This document shows positions 7,806 through 15,461 of a DNA stretch of 64,000 nt, piece after piece (the stretch's first letter is position 1; every line of letters starts with the position of its first letter). The notes below the pieces were generated by a model, which made no database searches, was not told where the DNA came from, and worked only from the letters and a program-made list of their open reading frames with translations. Position numbers and translations under genes: made by a program. The stretch is from Anaeromyxobacter oryzae (lineage in GTDB: Bacteria > Myxococcota > Myxococcia > Myxococcales > Anaeromyxobacteraceae): assembly GCF_023169945.1 (NCBI RefSeq), contig NZ_AP025591.1:4708481-4772480 (forward strand), written 5' to 3'.

Positions 7806-8402
7806 TCAGGCATGGCTCGGCGTGCCGCCCGACGCGGCGGTTCCCTCGCCCCAGCGGTGGATCCGGAACCCGAACCCGACCAGCAGCGCCCCGAACACGA
7901 CGGCGTAGACCCCGATCATCCACGCGAGGGCGAGCGCTCCCGCCCCGGGGAACGCGGCGAGCAGCACGCCGAACACGATGGAGACGACGCCGCTCGCGGC
8001 GAGCAGCCATTCGCCGCGAATCACGTGGCGGAGCCGGATCGCGAAGGCGATCTCGGCGACGCCGGTCAGCACGGCCCACACGGCGATCACGGTCAGCAGC
8101 GCCAGCGCGGTGATGCCAGGCCAGAGGAACGTGATGACGCCGGCGGCGACGCTCACGAGGCCCTGGAAGAGGAGCCATCCGCGGTTCATCCCGGTCCGAG
8201 CTCCCCGGATCGCCAGGATCACGTTGAACACCCCGTCCACCAGCGCGTACGCGCCCCACAGGATGACCAGGGCCAGCAGGCTCGCTCTGGGCGCGAAGAT
8301 GGCAAGGAATCCGAACAGGAGCGCCGCCACCCCTCGGACCACCAGGAACCGCCAGCGTGCAGCGAACGCGCTCAAGGTCGGGCCAGCGAGATCGGAGTTC
8401 AT
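7806..8402 (-). CDS. HdeD-family six-helix membrane protein (DUF308)
   Basis: 198 aa from an ATG with AAGGAG six bases upstream. Six hydrophobic helices alternate with short loops (R-W-R-F-L-V-V-R-G-V-A-A-L-L-F-G near residue 15, W-G-A-Y-A-L-V-D-G-V near 50, P-G-I-T-A-L-A-L-L near 100, then three more). The pattern and the D-G-V-F/G-V-A-E-I-A-F-A-I-R-L-R repeats match HdeD, an inner-membrane protein linked to acid resistance in E. coli; its biochemical role is not established. The 285 bases upstream contain no gene I can support. Confidence 0.85.
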   Translation of the reverse strand: MNSDLAGPTLSAFAARWRFLVVRGVAALLFGFLAIFAPRASLLALVILWGAYALVDGVFNVILAIRGARTGMNRGWLLFQGLVSVAAGVITFLWPGITALALLTVIAVWAVLTGVAEIAFAIRLRHVIRGEWLLAASGVVSIVFGVLLAAFPGAGALALAWMIGVYAVVFGALLVGFGFRIHRWGEGTAASGGTPSHA

Positions 8403-8687
8403 GATCGCTCCTTTGCCACGAAAGCGTACGTGTGCAGCGACGATGGTCGCGCTCCCCGCCGGCGGCGCGGGGGGGATCGTGGGTTGCCTCCGTCGCAAGT
8501 GACGCGGCCGAGCAGGGGGTCGGCCGAACGGCCTGAGCAGCGCGGGGCGCCCGGGCTGGCGGGACGTGCCCGCCTCGCCCGGTGACGGCGCGCGGCAACA
8601 GCGTCGCGGCGTCGTCCCGGCGGACACGGGCGGAGCGTCGCCGTCGAGGCGCTCCGATGGAAGTTCCGCTGCGCAGGCAATGACGCG

Positions 8688-8984
8688 TCACGTGAACGAC
8701 GCCGCTGCGTCGGGAGCCCGATCGTCCAGGTGGAGGTAGCGGAGCATCCGCTCCTGGTGCTGGCCGAGCCCGCGCAGGACGACATGAGGGCTCTGCAGCT
8801 TCGTGATGGTGAGCGCGAGGTGAGCGAGAGCGACGTCGGACACGTCCCGTGCGCCGTGGAAGTCGATCACGACGCTATCGCACCCTGCGTGAACGAGCTT
8901 CGTGCGGATGATCGCGGCCACCGCGAGGTCGAAGACGCCCTCGACCGACACCGTACGCGCTCTCGGCTGGACCTCCGCGGCCAC
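8688..8984 (-). CDS. Small STAS-like domain protein
   Basis: About 98 aa from a GTG with GGGAG seven bases upstream; a longer frame (TTG start at 9053) is open but less likely. The fold pattern is STAS-like: V-S-V-E-G-V-F-D-L, then a helix, V-V-I-D-F-H-G-A-R-D-V-S-D (the strand and loop where anti-sigma-factor antagonists carry Asp-Ser), another helix, and P-H-V-V-L-R-G-L. The usual phospho-acceptor Ser follows Asp here (D-V-S-D), but the register is uncertain. STAS proteins act as anti-anti-sigma factors or signalling partners; no kinase partner lies nearby. Confidence 0.55.
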   Translation of the reverse strand: MAAEVQPRARTVSVEGVFDLAVAAIIRTKLVHAGCDSVVIDFHGARDVSDVALAHLALTITKLQSPHVVLRGLGQHQERMLRYLHLDDRAPDAAASFT

Positions 8985-9212
8985 GGCGCGCTCCCGGTGC
9001 GAGCATGCCCTCCGGGAGCTTGGCTTGGATCGCGTGAGGGCCCTCCGACCCAAGAGGACCGCGCTCCCGGGCGATCAGCGCCGTCTTCTTCGCCCTCTCG
9101 CTCGGGCGCTCCCGCGGGACCATCGGCTCATGGCCTGAAGTTCACCAGGCTCGCTGGACCGCATCCCCCGCAGGGCGTGGCCGCGCTCGGCCGTCCACCG
9201 TAGTTCGCGGGA

Positions 9213-9674
9213 GTGAAGGCGCGCGAGGAACGATCCGGGGAGCGGGCGACGCGCTTCTCGCTGCGACCGATCGGGATCATCCGCTCGGCGCTGAAGGAGC
9301 GGAGCGAGGCGCCGCGGCAGGGATCGGAAGGAGCCCCCGATGCCTGGCTCGACGTGCAGCCGTGGGCACGGGAGGGCCTCCGCGGAATCGCTGCCGGCGA
9401 CGAGCTCCTCGTCATCACCTGGCTTCACCAGGGACGGCGCGACGTCCTCCGGGTCCACCCGCGCGGCGACTCGCGGCTCCCGCTCGCGGGCGTCTTCGCG
9501 ACCCGCTCTCCGGACCGGCCGAACCCGCTCGGCCTGCATGTCGTGACGGTGCGAAGAAGGCTCGGGAGCCGGTTGCGGATCGGGCCGATGGAGGCCATCG
9601 ACGGCACGCCCGTCGTCGACGTGAAGCCGGTGCTCGGGGAGACCCGCGGGCGTGCCGCGCCTGCCATGCCCTGA
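9213..9674 (+). CDS. trmO: tRNA (t6A37) N6-methyltransferase TrmO (TsaA/YaeB family)
   Basis: 153 aa from a GTG. TrmO methylates N6-threonylcarbamoyladenosine at position 37 of tRNA using S-adenosylmethionine; it is an all-beta SAM-dependent enzyme. Family motifs are P-I-G-I-I-R-S near residue 19, L-L-V-I-T-W-L-H, V-F-A-T-R-S-P-D-R-P-N-P-L-G-L-H and I-D-G-T-P-V-V-D-V-K-P. The protein is the short single-domain form. It lies 12 bases upstream of the PLP-decarboxylase gene, so the two may share a transcript without an obvious functional link. Confidence 0.88.
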   Translation: MKAREERSGERATRFSLRPIGIIRSALKERSEAPRQGSEGAPDAWLDVQPWAREGLRGIAAGDELLVITWLHQGRRDVLRVHPRGDSRLPLAGVFATRSPDRPNPLGLHVVTVRRRLGSRLRIGPMEAIDGTPVVDVKPVLGETRGRAAPAMP

Positions 9675-9686
9675 TAAGACGTCCGG

Positions 9687-11048
9687 ATGTCCACGCCCGG
9701 CACTGCCGCGCTGCTCCGCGATGCGGCGCTCCGCGCATCGCGCTACCTCGAGACCATCGGAGACCGGTCCGTCGCGCCGTCCGCCGCGGCGGTGGAGGGG
9801 CTCGGCGCGCTCGACGGGCCCCTGCCGGACGGACCGGCCGACGCGCAGGCGATCCTCGCGGACCTCGACGAGATCGTCGGCCCCGCGACGATGGCCACGG
9901 CGGGCCCGCGCTTCTTTGGGTTCGTCATCGGCGGCGCGCTCCCGGCCACGGTCGCCGCGAACGTCCTCGCCACCGCCTGGGACCAGAACTCCGCCCGGTC
10001 GGACGTGACGCCCGGGACCGCGCGGATCGAGGCCGTCGCGCTCCGCTGGATCGTGGAGGCGCTCGCGCTGCCCGCGGGGACCGCGGGCGGCCTCGTCACG
10101 GGCGCGACGCTCGCGAACTTCACGGCGCTCGGGGCGGCGCGCCACGCGCTCCTCGCGCGGGAGGGCTGGCACGTCGAGGCGCGGGGGCTCTTCGGCGCGC
10201 CCGAGCTCGAGGTCGTGGTCGGCGCCGAGGTGCACGTGAGCGTCCTCAAGGCGCTCGCGCTGCTCGGGCTCGGCAAGGACCGCGTGACCGTCGCTCCAAC
10301 CGATGGCCAGGGCCGGATACGCGCCGACGCATTCCCGCCCGTCGGCCCACGCACGATCGTCTGCCTGCAGGCGGGGAACGTGAACAGCGGGTCGTTCGAT
10401 CCCGCCGAGGCGCTCGTTCCCCGCGCCCGGGCCGGCGGGGCGTGGGTGCACGTGGACGGCGCCTTCGGGCTCTGGGCGCGGGCCGCGCCCGGCCGCGCGG
10501 CGCTCGCGCGCGGCCTGGAGGGCGCGGACTCCTGGGCGACCGACCTGCACAAGTGGCTGAACGTCCCTTACGACAGCGGGATCGCCCTCGTGCGCGACGA
10601 GCGCGCCCTGCGCGCGGCGATGGGCATGAGCGCGGCCTACCTGCCGGAGGGGAGCCTGCGGGATCCCGCCGAGTACACACCAGAGCTGTCCCGCCGCGCC
10701 CGGGGCATCGAGGCGTGGGCGGCGCTGCGCGCGCTCGGCCGCAGCGGGCTCGCCGAGCTCGTCGAGCGGAACTGCCGCCAGGCGCGGCGTTTCGCCGAGG
10801 GGCTCGCGGCGGCCGGGCACCGCGTCCTCAACGACGTCGTCCTGAACCAGGTGGTCGTCTCGTTCGGCGACGCCGACCGCACGCGTCGCGTCGTCGCCGC
10901 CATCCAGCGGGACGGCACGTGCTGGTGCGGCGGCACCACGTGGCAGGGCCACGCCGCGATGCGGATCAGCGTGTCGTCGTGGGCGACGACCGACGCGGAC
11001 GTGGAGCGGTCGCTCGACGCGATGCTCCGCGCCGCGCGAGAGGCTTGA
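9687..11048 (+). CDS. PLP-dependent group II decarboxylase family protein
   Basis: 453 aa, fold-type I PLP enzyme of the aromatic-amino-acid/glutamate decarboxylase family. Supporting motifs are G-P-R-F-F-G-F-V-I-G-G near residue 73, V-T-G-A-T-L-A-N-F-T-A-L (cofactor phosphate region), W-V-H-V-D-G-A-F-G-L-W (Asp pairing with the pyridine N) and W-A-T-D-L-H-K-W-L-N-V with Lys289 as Schiff-base residue. D-S-G-I-A-L-V follows. The substrate cannot be fixed from sequence; related bacterial proteins are annotated as aspartate or aromatic-L-amino-acid decarboxylases. The reaction expected is loss of the alpha-carboxylate as CO2. Confidence 0.88.
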   Translation: MSTPGTAALLRDAALRASRYLETIGDRSVAPSAAAVEGLGALDGPLPDGPADAQAILADLDEIVGPATMATAGPRFFGFVIGGALPATVAANVLATAWDQNSARSDVTPGTARIEAVALRWIVEALALPAGTAGGLVTGATLANFTALGAARHALLAREGWHVEARGLFGAPELEVVVGAEVHVSVLKALALLGLGKDRVTVAPTDGQGRIRADAFPPVGPRTIVCLQAGNVNSGSFDPAEALVPRARAGGAWVHVDGAFGLWARAAPGRAALARGLEGADSWATDLHKWLNVPYDSGIALVRDERALRAAMGMSAAYLPEGSLRDPAEYTPELSRRARGIEAWAALRALGRSGLAELVERNCRQARRFAEGLAAAGHRVLNDVVLNQVVVSFGDADRTRRVVAAIQRDGTCWCGGTTWQGHAAMRISVSSWATTDADVERSLDAMLRAAREA

Positions 11049-11148
11049 GCGGCGCTCGCCGGCGCTCCGGAGGCCGACCGGCTCGCATACCCTGGCACGG
11101 GCGAGCGTGGTACTAGGGAGCGCGCCGGGACGGCTTCCCGCGCCCGCC

Positions 11149-12393
11149 ATGCACCTCCGCCCGTCGGTCCTCCTTCTCTCGCTCGCCTCCACGCTGCTCG
11201 CGCCGGCCGTCGCGCTCGCCACCTCGCCGGCGGGTCCGGGCACCGGCCTCGTCACGCCGGCCGCCGCGGCCGAGCCGCCGGACCGGGCGGACGAGGACTT
11301 CCCGGAGTACCTCGGCCGCCACCTCGGCCTCTCGGCCGCCGCGGCCGCCCCCACGCAGAGCCGGTTCCACCTCGCGCTGCTCCCGTTCGTCATGGCGAAC
11401 CCGCTCGTGGGCGCGGGCGGCGGCGCGGCGGCGCTGGGCGGTTTTCGGCTCGGCCCGCCGGGCGAGCCGTTCTCGCGGTTCGAGGCGAGCGCGTTCGCGA
11501 CCGCGCGCCACCAGGCCGGGGGCGTGCTGCGCACCGGCATCCGCCTCCCGTCCGAGGGCTGGCTCCTCGTGGGTGACTGGGGGGCGGGCCGCTTCCCCAA
11601 CCCGGCCTACGGCCTCGGCGGCCTCACGACGTCCGCGGACCGGACGATCGTCGACCGCCGGCAGGTCCAGATCCACGAGACCGCCTACCGGCGCACCGCG
11701 AGCCGGCTCTTCGCCGGGCTGGGCTACGACCTCGATCTCTTCGAAGGCATCGTGGATCGGCGCGCCGCCGCGGGCGAGGCGACGGGGTTCGCCGCCTATC
11801 CGTTCGGGACGGGGAGCCGCTCCGTCTCGTCGGGCCTCAGCCTCCACCTGCTCTGGGACGGGCGCGACAACCCGGTGGCCCCGCGGCGCGGGCAGTACGC
11901 GCTCGTGCGCTACCGGTTCGAGCCGAGCGTCCTCGGGACCGACGACGACTGGCGCTCCGTCTACGCCGACGCGCGGACCTACTTCCCGCTGCGACACGGC
12001 GAGGACGTCCTCGGGCTGTGGGCCTTCGCCTGGTCGAGCTTCGGCAACACGCCCTACCTCCTCCTCCCCGCGGTCGGGGCCGACCCCGAGCACCGGTCCG
12101 CCCGCGGTTACGTCGAGGGCCGGTTCGCCGCGAAGGACCTCGCCTACCTCGAGGCGGAGTACCGGATCCACCTCTGGCAGTGGCTGGGCGGGGCGGTGGC
12201 GGCGAGCCTCGCCGCGCCGAGCGAGCGCGGCACCGGCGTGCCGGGTCCGCTCTTCCGCCGCGTCCACCCGGCGATCGCCGGCGGATGGCGCGTCCTGCTC
12301 GATCGCGCGTCGGGCGCGAACATTGCGCTCGACGCCGCGTGGGCGCCGGGGCAGGGCCCCTCGTTCTACGTGAACGCGAACGAGACGTTCTAG
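11149..12393 (+). CDS. Omp85-superfamily surface-antigen-type outer-membrane barrel
   Basis: 414 aa from the ATG at 11149, chosen because it starts a clean signal peptide (L-L-L-S-L-A-S-T-L-L-A-P-A-V-A-L-A); the frame is open upstream to 11107. After a linker, the protein is a series of beta-strands with the Omp85 marker L-L-W-D-G-R-D-N-P-V-A-P-R-R-G near residue 245 and an ending ...Y-V-N-A-N-E-T-F with terminal Phe. No POTRA domain is apparent, so it resembles the 'BamA/TamA barrel-only' or patatin-barrel-like group. It is probably inserted in the outer membrane by BAM. The role is unknown. Confidence 0.7.
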   Translation: MHLRPSVLLLSLASTLLAPAVALATSPAGPGTGLVTPAAAAEPPDRADEDFPEYLGRHLGLSAAAAAPTQSRFHLALLPFVMANPLVGAGGGAAALGGFRLGPPGEPFSRFEASAFATARHQAGGVLRTGIRLPSEGWLLVGDWGAGRFPNPAYGLGGLTTSADRTIVDRRQVQIHETAYRRTASRLFAGLGYDLDLFEGIVDRRAAAGEATGFAAYPFGTGSRSVSSGLSLHLLWDGRDNPVAPRRGQYALVRYRFEPSVLGTDDDWRSVYADARTYFPLRHGEDVLGLWAFAWSSFGNTPYLLLPAVGADPEHRSARGYVEGRFAAKDLAYLEAEYRIHLWQWLGGAVAASLAAPSERGTGVPGPLFRRVHPAIAGGWRVLLDRASGANIALDAAWAPGQGPSFYVNANETF

Positions 12394-12708
12394 CCGTCGC
12401 GGCGCCCGTGCTCCGCGGCGGCGACCTCCCCTCCTGCCGAGCGTGTTCCTGGAGGCCGTCAGCCCCCGGAGGGCAGCAGAAGGCGGCGGACCGGGACGGG
12501 CCCGAGCCGGTGAGGGGGTGCTCCTCGCTTCACGACTCGGCGTGTCACGCATCGAACGATCGAGTCCTGCGAGGTCCACATGCTCGCCTCCAAGGTGACC
12601 GGCCGTCTCGCCGCTGCCTGGCCCTCGCGCCCCGGATCGGGAGCCGCGGCGGTCGAATCGTTTCCTTACACGTCACGGAGAGCCGAGCCACGAGGCGGTC
12701 TCCCGGAA
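12394..12708. other. 315-base stretch without a supported gene
   Basis: The frame of the sigma factor is open back to an ATG at 12580 with GAGGT upstream, which would add 43 non-conserved residues. I see no convincing sigma-70, ECF (GGAAC/CGTC at proper spacing) or -24/-12 promoter, although the sigma-factor operon promoter should lie here. Confidence 0.5.
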
Positions 12709-13212
12709 ATGGGTGAAGCACCGTCCGTCGAACGCGAGCGAATCGCCTCCCTGTACCGGGACCTCGGTCCCGTCGTCTACCGGAGGTGCGTTCGACTCCT
12801 CAAGGATCGCGACGCGGCGCGCGACGCGACCCAGGAGGTCTTCGTGAAGCTCGTGCGCGACGTGGAGCGCCTGGAGAACCGGGAGGCCGCGGTCGCCTGG
12901 ATCTACCGCGTCGCCACGAACCACTGCCTGAACGTGGTTCGCCAGGCGCGGCGCCGCGGCGTGCACGTGGCTGGCGACGCGCTCGACGTGTTGCCGGACG
13001 CCGAGCCGTCCTTCCCGGACCGGCAGCTCGCGCGCGACGTCCTCTCCCGCTTCGACGTCAAGACACAGGCGATCGCGGTCGGCGCGCTCATCGACGGCAT
13101 GAACCACGACGAGCTCGCGGGAGCGCTGGGGATCTCGCGGCGCACCGTGCAGCGGAAGCTGACGCGGTTCCTCGAGCGAGCCCGCGCCTTGCTGCGACGG
13201 AGCGAGCCGTGA
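12709..13212 (+). CDS. ECF-type RNA polymerase sigma factor
   Basis: 167 aa from the ATG at 12709; the frame is open upstream. Region 2 is at ~10-80 (L-Y-R-D-L-G-P-V-V-Y-R-R-C, D-A-T-Q-E-V-F-V-K-L-V, A-V-A-W-I-Y-R-V-A-T-N-H-C-L-N) and region 4 at ~110-160 (I-A-V-G-A-L-I-D-G-M-N-H-D-E-L-A, then the helix-turn-helix L-G-I-S-R-R-T-V-Q-R-K-L). It should direct RNA polymerase to a small regulon in response to an envelope signal. Its stop overlaps the GTG of the anti-sigma gene by two bases, and the caspase gene is coupled in the same way, so the regulon probably includes this operon. Confidence 0.9.
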   Translation: MGEAPSVERERIASLYRDLGPVVYRRCVRLLKDRDAARDATQEVFVKLVRDVERLENREAAVAWIYRVATNHCLNVVRQARRRGVHVAGDALDVLPDAEPSFPDRQLARDVLSRFDVKTQAIAVGALIDGMNHDELAGALGISRRTVQRKLTRFLERARALLRRSEP

Positions 13213-13937
13213 CGCGCTGCCCGACCGAGCTGGAGCTGGAGACGTACCTCGTCGCGCCGTCGCGGTCGAACCTCGAGCCGCACCTCGCCGCGTGCTCCCG
13301 GTGCCGGGACGAGGTCGGGGCGATGCGCCAGCTCGGGGAGGACTTCCGGCGCGACGTGTTCCCGCGGACGGTGGACGCGGTGGTGGCGGGGAGCCGCGGG
13401 ACGCGCCTGCCGCGCTGGGGCCTCGTCGCCGCGTCGCTCTCCGCCGCGGCCGCCGCCGCGATCCTGCTCGTCACCGTCCGGTCGCGGTCGGAGTACGTCG
13501 GCGTCAAGGGCGGTGACCTCGGCCTGACGGTCTTCGTGAAGGACGCAGCGGGAACCCGGGCCGCGCGCGACGGTGAGCCGGTGCAGGCGAACGCGGCCGT
13601 CCGCTTCCGGGTACGGCCGGCGCGGGCGTGCCGCCTCGTCGTCCTGTCCGTGGATGGCGCCGGCCAGGTCTCGAGGCTCTTCCCCGCGAGCGGCGACGCG
13701 GCCGCGGACGTCGCGACCGCGGCCACGCTCCCCGGCGGCGCCGTGCTGGACGGGCGGCCCGGCCCGGAGCGCATCTTCGCGGTCTGCTCGAAGGCGCCGC
13801 TCGCGTACCCGGAGGTCGAGCGCGCCGCGCGCGCCGCCGCCGCCGGCGGGGACGCCGCGGTCCGATCCACGAGCGCGCTCGCCGGGCTGCCGCGCGACGC
13901 CACCCAGGCCACGCTCCTGGTCGAGAAGCGACCGTGA
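13209..13937 (+). CDS. Membrane anti-sigma factor with N-terminal zinc motif and DUF4384-like domain
   Basis: 242 aa from a GTG overlapping the sigma-factor stop (GTGA). Residues 1-50 carry C4 and H25-x3-C29-x2-C32, the ZAS-type zinc anti-sigma motif. One transmembrane helix lies at ~70-90 (L-V-A-A-S-L-S-A-A-A-A-A-A-I-L-L-V-T-V). Residues ~105-205, predicted periplasmic, read L-T-V-F-V-K-D ... V-R-F-R-V-R-P-A-R-A-C-R-L-V-V-L-S-V-D-G-A-G-Q-V-S-R-L-F-P, which resembles DUF4384, a domain often found with bacterial caspase-like proteins. The layout suggests a sensor that holds the sigma factor until an envelope signal arrives. The stop overlaps the caspase GTG. Confidence 0.8.
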   Translation: MTRCPTELELETYLVAPSRSNLEPHLAACSRCRDEVGAMRQLGEDFRRDVFPRTVDAVVAGSRGTRLPRWGLVAASLSAAAAAAILLVTVRSRSEYVGVKGGDLGLTVFVKDAAGTRAARDGEPVQANAAVRFRVRPARACRLVVLSVDGAGQVSRLFPASGDAAADVATAATLPGGAVLDGRPGPERIFAVCSKAPLAYPEVERAARAAAAGGDAAVRSTSALAGLPRDATQATLLVEKRP

Positions 13938-15451
13938 CCCGGCCTGCCGCCATCGCCGTCGCCCTCTCCATCCTCGCCCTAGGGGCGCCGGGCCGGGCGC
14001 TCGCGGCCGCGCGCTACGCGGTGGTGGTGGGCAGCAACGCCGGCGCCACCGGCCGGCCGAGGCTCTGGTTCGCCGAGAAGGACGCGGAGCGGTTCCGCCG
14101 CGTCCTCGTCGAGCTGGGGGAGTTCCAGCCCGGCGACGTCCAGCTCCTCGAGGGCGTCGGCGCGAAGCGGGTGCGCGAGGCGATCGCCAGGGCCGAGGCC
14201 GCGATGGAGGTCGCGCGCGCCGGCGGGGAGCACCCGCTGTTCGTCTTCTACTTCTCGGGGCACGCGGCGTCGGGCGGGATCGAGCTCGGCGACGAGCGGG
14301 TCTCGTTCGGCGAGCTGCGATCCCTCGTGACGGGGACGTCCGCGGACGCGAAGGTCGCGATCGTGGACGCCTGCGAGGCGGGGTTGCTGACGCAGGTGAA
14401 GGGCGCGGCGGCCGTCCCCACGCTCGAGTTCGCGCTGCCGACCTCGGACACGGTGCGCGGGACCGCGTTCATCGCCTCGACGGCCGAGGGGGAGAGCGCG
14501 CAGGAGTCCGCCGCGATCGGCGGCAGCTTCTTCACCCACCACCTCGAGGTGGCGCTCCGGGGCGCCGGGGACGCCGACGGTGACGGCCTCGTCACGCTCG
14601 GCGAGGCCTTCCGCTACACCGCGGCCCAGACGCTCGCCGGTACGCTCGCCACGGCCGAGGGCGCGCAGCACGCCACTTACGAGTTCCGGATGTCCGGACG
14701 GGGCGACGTGGTGCTGGCGGATCTCCGTCGCGCGGACGCCCGCCTGACGGTCCCGCGCGATCCCGGGACGACGTACGTGCTCCGCGGCCCGATGAGCCTC
14801 CTCGCGGAGGTGACGGCGGGAGAGAAGCCGATCACGCTCGCGCTGCCGGCGGGGCCCTACCACGTCGAGCGCCGTTCGCGGGAGGGGCGCGCCACCGCGG
14901 AGCTCGAGCTCGGGCACGGCGCCGTCGAGACGATGCCGCCGCTCGCGCCGAGCCGGTACGAGCTGGCCCGCGCGAAGGGCGGGCCGAAGCCGGGGCTCCT
15001 GTTCGCGGGGTTCGGCGCGATGGCGCTCGGCCTGCCCGGCTTCGGCGCCGCGCCGGTGGTGCGGCTCGGCGTCCGGAAGGAGGTCGGCCCGATCGGTCTC
15101 CGCGTCCGGCTCGACTACCTCGGCAAGGCGGTGAACGACGCGGGCGTCCGGTACGACCTCGGGTACGTGGGGGGCGCGGTCGCCGCGCTGTACCCGCTCA
15201 ACACGTCGCGCATCCTCGTCGAGGCCGGCCCCGAGCTCGGCTACGGCTACGCGACCCAGCGGCTCGCCGATCGCCGCAGCTTCGGGTCGAACGTCTTCTG
15301 GGGCGGCGCCGCGCTCATGGCGACGGCGCCGGTCGGACGGCTCCGCGTCGGCCTGGATGCGGCCCTCGGCGCCGACCTCCTGCGCCTCGACTTCCGGACG
15401 GCGGTCCGTCCCGCGGCGTCGCTGTCGTTCCTCGTCCTGTGGGGCTTCTAG
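13934..15451 (+). CDS. Caspase-like (C14) peptidase with EF-hand loop and C-terminal outer-membrane beta-barrel
   Basis: 505 aa from a GTG overlapping the previous stop. A signal peptide covers residues 1-26. The caspase-like domain (~27-260) has the catalytic His110 (F-Y-F-S-G-H-A) and Cys147 (I-V-D-A-C-E-A-G). Residues 213-224, D-A-D-G-D-G-L-V-T-L-G-E, form a canonical 12-residue EF-hand Ca2+ loop, fitting Ca2+-dependent orthocaspase/metacaspase-type enzymes. Residues ~265-345 look like a beta-rich linker. Residues ~350-505 alternate like membrane beta-strands (G-L-L-F-A-G-F-G-A, V-R-L-D-Y-L-G-K, final S-F-L-V-L-W-G-F with terminal Phe), so the protease is probably tethered to the outer membrane facing the periplasm. 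Substrate unknown. Confidence 0.82.
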   Translation: MTRPAAIAVALSILALGAPGRALAAARYAVVVGSNAGATGRPRLWFAEKDAERFRRVLVELGEFQPGDVQLLEGVGAKRVREAIARAEAAMEVARAGGEHPLFVFYFSGHAASGGIELGDERVSFGELRSLVTGTSADAKVAIVDACEAGLLTQVKGAAAVPTLEFALPTSDTVRGTAFIASTAEGESAQESAAIGGSFFTHHLEVALRGAGDADGDGLVTLGEAFRYTAAQTLAGTLATAEGAQHATYEFRMSGRGDVVLADLRRADARLTVPRDPGTTYVLRGPMSLLAEVTAGEKPITLALPAGPYHVERRSREGRATAELELGHGAVETMPPLAPSRYELARAKGGPKPGLLFAGFGAMALGLPGFGAAPVVRLGVRKEVGPIGLRVRLDYLGKAVNDAGVRYDLGYVGGAVAALYPLNTSRILVEAGPELGYGYATQRLADRRSFGSNVFWGGAALMATAPVGRLRVGLDAALGADLLRLDFRTAVRPAASLSFLVLWGF

Positions 15452-15461
15452 GAGGTCGCGC

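Noticed and set aside
11093..11107. TGGCACGGGCGAGC before the Omp85-type gene as a sigma-54 promoter
   Set aside because: Spacing is again one base short and the -12 side lacks TTGC.
12655..12675. GAATCG ... CGTC as an ECF promoter of the sigma-factor operon
   Set aside because: The two elements are only ~11 bases apart; ECF promoters need about 15-17.
12580..12708. Longer sigma-factor start at ATG 12580
   Set aside because: The extra 43 residues look random and ECF factors normally begin close to region 2, although GAGGT before this ATG keeps it possible.
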